Shown in pieces: positions 59,323-64,000 of a stretch of 64,000 nt of DNA (its first letter is position 1; every line of letters begins with the position of its first letter). The notes under the pieces are model-generated. The model was given only the letters and a program-made list of their open reading frames with translations. It was not told the origin of the DNA and did no database searches. Origin of the DNA: Streptomyces sp. NBC_00448 (GTDB lineage Bacteria; Actinomycetota; Actinomycetes; Streptomycetales; Streptomycetaceae); assembly GCF_036014115.1 (NCBI RefSeq), contig NZ_CP107913.1:3041001-3105000 (forward strand), in the 5' to 3' direction. Position numbers and translations under genes: made by a program.

Positions 59323-60222
59323 ATGGGCTGGATCGAGGCGGCAGGCGGCTATGCCGTGACGCTGGACGGCGCGCGGGTGGTGTGCCGTAACGCCGCGGGG
59401 CGGGCGTTGAAGCAGGTGCCGGGCAAGTTGCGCACGGACCCCGAGGTGGTGCGGCTCCAGCAGCTCGCGGAGTGGCTGGAGCGCCACGAGCGGGAGTGCC
59501 TGGCGCAGGCCGACGCCTGGCTGGTGCGCTCGCTGCCGGTGCCGGCCGCCCTGATCGCCCGGGTCTGGCCCGACGCGGCCTGGCAGGCGGCGCTGCGGGA
59601 CCTGGTGGTCGCGCCGCTCGCCGAGGACGGCGGCCCGGACCTGGCCCGGGCCGGCTTCCTGCGGGACGCCGGCCCCGAGCGCGGCCTCGGCGTGGTCGAC
59701 CTCGACGGCGACTCGGTGCGGTTGACCGTACCCGCCGTGCTGATACCGCACCCGGTGCTGCTCACCGATCCCGCCGACCTGGACGAACTCCGCGAGTTCG
59801 CCGCCGAGTTGGAGGTACGGCAGAGCGTCGGCCAGCTCTTCCGCGAGGTGTGGCGGCGCGGACCGGGGACCGACGGCGCGGCGACGGCCCTGGACACGTA
59901 CGCGGGCGGCCGGTTCGCCCAGTTGCGGCATGCCACCGCACGTGCCACGCAGCTCGGTTACCGGGTGCGCGGCGGCCACGCGGTCTGCCAGGTCATGGCG
60001 GCCGGGCGGCCGGTGGAGGCGGCGCTGTGGCTCGGCTCGGACTACCCCGAAGCGGAGGCCGTCACCGGAGAGTTGGAGTGGCGCGGCAGCGGGGGCGGCC
60101 GGCTGCGGCTGTCCGAGGTGGACCCGGTGGCGTGGTCGGAGGGGCACCGGATGGCGTCGGCGCTGTACGCGGGGCGGGTCGTGCCCGAGGAGACCGAAGA
60201 GGGCGTGGAGGGGAAGCGATGA
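59323..60222 (+). CDS. DUF4132 (MolR/YehI-like) domain protein
   Basis: A 299-residue protein. The ATG giving MGWIEAAGGYAVTLDGARVVCRN has GGAGGGG 9 bases upstream; an upstream GTG-rich extension is leader. The segments WLERHERECLAQADAWLVRSLPVP, WPDAAWQAALRDLVVAP and VDPVAWSEGHRMASALYAGRVV belong to the DUF4132 family as I know it. In E. coli the related yehI lies in an operon with a MoxR AAA+ ATPase and a VWA protein. It is ATGA-coupled to the giant gene that follows. No signal peptide. Confidence 0.8.
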   Translation: MGWIEAAGGYAVTLDGARVVCRNAAGRALKQVPGKLRTDPEVVRLQQLAEWLERHERECLAQADAWLVRSLPVPAALIARVWPDAAWQAALRDLVVAPLAEDGGPDLARAGFLRDAGPERGLGVVDLDGDSVRLTVPAVLIPHPVLLTDPADLDELREFAAELEVRQSVGQLFREVWRRGPGTDGAATALDTYAGGRFAQLRHATARATQLGYRVRGGHAVCQVMAAGRPVEAALWLGSDYPEAEAVTGELEWRGSGGGRLRLSEVDPVAWSEGHRMASALYAGRVVPEETEEGVEGKR

Positions 60223-63200
60223 ACGACGGGGATCTGCTGGCCGCGGGGGCGGTGCTGCCGCTCGATCGGCAGGCGGGCAAGGAGGTTGGCACGGCGTCGG
60301 GTACGGCGCCGGCCGCACGCTCCAACACGGCTGCGGGGAAGGCCGGTTCGGCCACCGGCGGCGACCGACCGGGCGACGCGACGGACGTGCTGGTCGCCCG
60401 TGCTTACGCGCACCCCGTCCTGGACGGCCGTACGGTCGTGCGGCTCGTGCCGGAGGCGCTGGGCACGGCGGAGGACCTGTCGCTCGAATACCTGGGCTTC
60501 GCACCGGGGTTCGCGGCCGAGGCCCCTGAACCCGCGGACACGGCGGACACTTCGGTCCCGGTCGGCCGGGTGCTGCGGCAGTCCCTCGGCTTCCCGGCAT
60601 GGGCCCTGGTGAACGACCCGGCCAACTCCAGCCACGCGCTCGCCGTGGTGAAGGAGATGGAGCGGCTGACCCGGCTCGCCGCCACCAAGCCCGGCCACGC
60701 GAAGGACGGCTTCTCCGAGATCGGCGAGCGGCTGGACCGCTCGGTGCCGCACTTCCTGCCCACGTACTACGAGGAGGTGGCGCGGATCTTCCTCGCCGCC
60801 GAGTCGACGACGTACGCGTCCATGTACTTCGGCAAGGCGCGCGACGCCGAGCGGCGGCACGCCCTGGCGATCGACGAGGAGCGGCTGCGCGAGGTCTTCC
60901 TGGAGTTCGCCGCGGCCGGGGCGCTCAGCGGGAAGACGCTGCGCGAGCAGGCCAGGGGACTGTCCGAACGCCTCTCACCCGAGGCCGCGTTCACCCAGTT
61001 CCGGCTGCTGTGCATGGAGCGGGCCGGCGCCGGGCTGCCGCCGCACGCCGGGCTGATGGAGGACCTGCGCCGGCTGGCCAGGGCCGCCGGACGGGACGCC
61101 CCCGCGGAGGAGGCCGCGCTCGTCGGCGAACTGCTCGGCACCAGCGCGATCGGCCGCGCCGCGCTGTCGTTCTGGAAGTCCGCCCGCGGCGCGCTGCTGA
61201 CCGCCGCCCGAGACAGCCGCACCGCCCGGGTCCGGCTGCTGCGCCTGTTCCCCGCCGAGGCCGGCAACGCCTCCGAGGGCAGGGCCGCGATCGACACGCT
61301 GTGGCTCGAACTGCTGGAGGAATCCGGGGCGTTCACGCTGCTCGCCGAGGGCGACGCCGTCGGTGCCGGTGCTGACGCCGGTGCCGAATCCGTTGCCGGT
61401 GCCGCCGCCCCTGAACCCGCCGGCGACGCGCGCGAGGACGTACCCGGCGTCGCGTGGTGGTTCGGGCAGTGGGCGCGGTTCCGGCAGCGCGGCTACCGCC
61501 GGTCGGACGAACGGATGGTGGCGGAGCTGGAGTTGGTGGAACGGTTCGCGCCGCGGCTGGTCCGCGACGGCGAGCCGGTGCGGCTGACCGCCGAGCGCGG
61601 CCACCGCGACATCGCCCCCGACCTGCTGGACGCGTGTCTGGCCGCGGGCGTGCCGGTCGCCGACCCGCACAAGGGCGTCTCCATCGACCTGGCCCGCTGG
61701 CTGGCCGACGACAACCCCGGCCGCCGCGACCTGGCCGCGGTCGCCGCCGACCCGAGGTACGCACCGCTGCTGCGTACTTCCGTCGAACGGGTCGCCACCC
61801 GGAGCGACGGGCCGGAAGGCCTGCTGACGCTGGCCGAACACCCGGTGCTGGGCGCGGCTGTCGGCGGATGGCTCACCGACCGCGCCGACGACCTGGACCG
61901 GCCGCTCGGACTGCCCGGTCTCGACCGCCAGCTGACGCGCCTCGCCCCGTTCGGCGACCCCGGTGTGCTGGCCACCGCGCCCGGCGCCGTGGACCGGCTC
62001 ACCGCGTTCGACGTGGCGCCCGTCCTGGCCCGCGCCCTGCGCGCGGGCGTCCTGGACGAGTTGGGCTGGCCCGCCCTCGACTCCTACGTCGCGGGGCGGA
62101 TGCGCGGGGTCAAGGACGACCAGTGGTTCCAACTCGACGACGCCTGGCCCGCGTTGATCGTCATGTCCGGCACCCATGTGGCCGCAGTCGGGCCCGACGC
62201 GGTGCTGGACGAGCGCACCCTGACCCTGCCCGCGCCGAACCCGTACTCCTGGCTGCGGCCCACCGTGCGCCTGGTCGACGGCCAGTGGCTGATCGCGTCC
62301 GGCTACGGCGACGAGCGGCGCGCGGCCTGGTCCGGGCGGCCCGCCGACACCTTCCGCCCGGCCGGCCACCTGGACGCGCCGCACCGCGGCGCCGGCCCGG
62401 CGTCGCTCGCACTGGCCGGCGGTGGCCGCTGCTACGGCTCCCGGCCGGTGCTGCCCGGCGACACCTCCTTCGCCGAGCGCCGCCCGATCGCGTGCGACGG
62501 GATCTCGCACTGGGTGCTGCACGAGGGCCGCTGGCACGAGTACGACCCGGCGGCGGCCGTCCGCGGCCGCGCCTCCCTGCCGGCCTTCTTCGACAGCGCC
62601 CTCGCCGGCGACGGCGCCGGCACGCGGGTGGACGAGCCCGCGTCCCGCCTGCTTCCGCTCGCACCCGGCCTGGAGGCGACGCCGTTCGGCAGCAAGGACG
62701 GCCTGCTCGGCTGGTGGGTGCGCCACGACGAGGCGGCCGACACGTACACCGCGTGCTCGGTGGACGGCAGCCGCAGCCCGGTGACCTCCGGGGACGCCAC
62801 TCCCCTGCCGCCGCTGCGGCTGCCGGGCGGCACCGCACTGCACCCGACCGTCCAGGGCAGCTGGTCCGAGACGGTCCACCTGTACGACGCGGACGGCATC
62901 GAACTGGGCGACGTGGAGACCGGCGGTCGTGGCAACCGCTACGCGGAGGGCACCGACCTGGTGCCGCCGCTGTCGTACTGGCACGCGCTGCGCCCCCGCG
63001 ACGAGGCGGGCTCCGCGGTGCTGCGCGCGGTCACCGACGAGCAGGCCGCCGCGCTGCTCGCCGCGGTGCCGAACGCGAAGGCCGACGTGCCCGCCGCCGT
63101 ACGCAAGGTGCTGCCGGGCATCACCGACCCGCTGCTGATCAAGGGTGTCGCCTCGATCGTCGGCACCGCCGCCGCGGCGGCCCGGCGGATCGCGATGCTC

Positions 63201-64000
63201 CACGAGCGCCGCAACCGCCGCCGTGCCGAGAAGCCGGCGGCCGAGGCCGCGCACGCCCATGACGCGGTCCTCCACGAGGCGCTGCGCGGGCTGATCGACA
63301 CCGTCCGGGTCGGCGGCTACCCCTTCGGGAGCTCCGACCGGCACACCTTCGACACGTTGAGCACGCTCCGCACCCTCCACGCGATCGAAGCGGGCACCCA
63401 GCCGGCCCGCCCGGCTCTCCCGGGCCCCAAGGACGTCCGCTTCGGCAGCGCCGGCCGCTACCACGTCCGCCGCACCGTCGACTGGCTCACGCTCGCCGGT
63501 CCCGGTGTCATCGCGGCGGCGGCGCGCGCCGCGGCCCCGGGCACGCCGGCCGAACAGCGCACCGCCCTGGTGGAGTTCCTGCACACCGTGCTCGGACTCG
63601 ACGCGGGTGCGGGTGCGGGTGTTGGTGCGGAGACGGGCGTGGGCGCGTCGGGCGGGGGCCTGCTCGCCGATCCGCGCGGCCGGCTGCGGCTGCTGAGCGT
63701 CAGCGGGAAGAAGGCCACGGAGCGGGTCGGGGAGGTGTGGCGCAGCGGCGAGCGGTCGCTGCTGGTCCTCTCCTTCCTGCAGGACGAGGGCGACGAGCGG
63801 CAGAGCTGGAAGGCCGTCGAGTTCGCGCCCGACGGGAAGTTCGGGCCGTGGGAGGGGTTCTCGCTCACCGAGGACCGGGTGTTGGGGTCCACCGCGGACC
63901 TCGCGCGCGCCGGCGCGGCCGGACCGGCCGGGCCGAACAGCCAGGACGGTCAGGCGGGTTCGGACGGTGCGGCCGAACCCGCCGCGGTGGCCACGGTGGC
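60219..64000 (+). CDS. Giant protein of unknown function, 3' end outside the window
   Basis: Starting at the ATG overlapping the DUF4132 stop, the frame stays open for the last 3.78 kb, at least 1260 residues, and runs off the end. The start gives MNDGDLLAAGAVLPLDRQAG. It is mostly helical with repeats of Trp-containing motifs (WWFGQWARFRQRGYR, SYWHALRPRDEAGS, WRSGERSLLVLSFLQDE) and Ala/Gly low-complexity patches at about residues 385-410 and 1130-1145. No domain, membrane helix or signal was recognised. Coupling to DUF4132 suggests one complex. Confidence 0.85.
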   Translation, partial: MNDGDLLAAGAVLPLDRQAGKEVGTASGTAPAARSNTAAGKAGSATGGDRPGDATDVLVARAYAHPVLDGRTVVRLVPEALGTAEDLSLEYLGFAPGFAAEAPEPADTADTSVPVGRVLRQSLGFPAWALVNDPANSSHALAVVKEMERLTRLAATKPGHAKDGFSEIGERLDRSVPHFLPTYYEEVARIFLAAESTTYASMYFGKARDAERRHALAIDEERLREVFLEFAAAGALSGKTLREQARGLSERLSPEAAFTQFRLLCMERAGAGLPPHAGLMEDLRRLARAAGRDAPAEEAALVGELLGTSAIGRAALSFWKSARGALLTAARDSRTARVRLLRLFPAEAGNASEGRAAIDTLWLELLEESGAFTLLAEGDAVGAGADAGAESVAGAAAPEPAGDAREDVPGVAWWFGQWARFRQRGYRRSDERMVAELELVERFAPRLVRDGEPVRLTAERGHRDIAPDLLDACLAAGVPVADPHKGVSIDLARWLADDNPGRRDLAAVAADPRYAPLLRTSVERVATRSDGPEGLLTLAEHPVLGAAVGGWLTDRADDLDRPLGLPGLDRQLTRLAPFGDPGVLATAPGAVDRLTAFDVAPVLARALRAGVLDELGWPALDSYVAGRMRGVKDDQWFQLDDAWPALIVMSGTHVAAVGPDAVLDERTLTLPAPNPYSWLRPTVRLVDGQWLIASGYGDERRAAWSGRPADTFRPAGHLDAPHRGAGPASLALAGGGRCYGSRPVLPGDTSFAERRPIACDGISHWVLHEGRWHEYDPAAAVRGRASLPAFFDSALAGDGAGTRVDEPASRLLPLAPGLEATPFGSKDGLLGWWVRHDEAADTYTACSVDGSRSPVTSGDATPLPPLRLPGGTALHPTVQGSWSETVHLYDADGIELGDVETGGRGNRYAEGTDLVPPLSYWHALRPRDEAGSAVLRAVTDEQAAALLAAVPNAKADVPAAVRKVLPGITDPLLIKGVASIVGTAAAAARRIAMLHERRNRRRAEKPAAEAAHAHDAVLHEALRGLIDTVRVGGYPFGSSDRHTFDTLSTLRTLHAIEAGTQPARPALPGPKDVRFGSAGRYHVRRTVDWLTLAGPGVIAAAARAAAPGTPAEQRTALVEFLHTVLGLDAGAGAGVGAETGVGASGGGLLADPRGRLRLLSVSGKKATERVGEVWRSGERSLLVLSFLQDEGDERQSWKAVEFAPDGKFGPWEGFSLTEDRVLGSTADLARAGAAGPAGPNSQDGQAGSDGAAEPAAVATV

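Noticed and set aside
1..64000. CRISPR arrays, prophage genes, insertion sequences, riboswitches
   Set aside because: No regularly spaced repeats, no transposase or phage structural genes, and no T-box, cobalamin or other riboswitch cores were recognised on reading either strand.

Overview
The window is very GC-rich, high-GC3 actinobacterial DNA. Its gene content points to Streptomyces or a close relative in the Streptomycetaceae: a fasR-fabD-fabH-acpP-fabF fatty-acid cluster followed nearby by a DUF3145 gene, an efeUOB iron-uptake operon, an HrdA-like sigma factor gene next to dnaG and dgt, PucR-type regulators, and many secreted glycoside hydrolases and lipoproteins. Genus is an inference. 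No prophage, insertion sequence, CRISPR array or biosynthetic gene cluster was seen.

Layout. 0-1.2 kb: end of a serine hydrolase and a pirin. 1.3-6.3 kb: fasR and the type II fatty-acid synthase operon. 6.4-13.5 kb: an oxidoreductase, DUF3145, an SGNH lipoprotein, a GNAT enzyme, a GH3 glucosidase, and ohr diverging from a MarR regulator. 13.5-18.1 kb: DUF1707 protein, then a LacI-controlled locus (two uncharacterised genes diverging from an MHS-type transporter, with palindromes between them). 18.1-22.7 kb: a zinc-ribbon membrane protein and efeUOB. 22.8-27.2 kb: a PucR regulator, a secreted lipase, an SDR and an XRE regulator. 27.3-36.5 kb: a six-gene minus-strand operon built around a PknG-type kinase. 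36.8-39.5 kb: a TetR regulator diverging from a DrrAB-like exporter over a fully symmetric promoter/operator. 39.5-40.8 kb: a decayed ABC gene and three tRNAs. 40.9-46.9 kb: YtxH-like protein, FGGY sugar kinase, and a heterodimeric ABC exporter. 47-50 kb: two secreted proteins and the sigma factor. 50.2-59.2 kb: dnaG, a GH9 cellulase, GNAT, an FAD oxidoreductase, a nested inverted-repeat block, dgt and a sirohydrochlorin-chelatase-like gene. 59.3-64 kb: a DUF4132 gene coupled to a giant unrecognised gene that runs off the end.

The two most interesting systems are the following. (1) The 27.3-36.5 kb operon has the mycobacterial glnX-glnH-pknG logic (membrane sensor, solute-binding protein, PknG kinase), expanded here with a VWA/zinc-ribbon protein, a trypsin-fold protein in which all three catalytic positions read as glycine, and a small leading protein. 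(2) The DUF4132 plus giant-gene pair at the right edge looks like the start of a yeh/MoxR-VWA type operon, most of which lies outside the window.

Regulatory DNA that can be read includes an iron-box-like site on the efeU promoter, a 17-bp palindrome just downstream of the cellulase promoter, half-site arrays at ohr, and a 42-bp dyad that gives overlapping divergent promoters and a probable leaderless mRNA for the DrrA-like gene.
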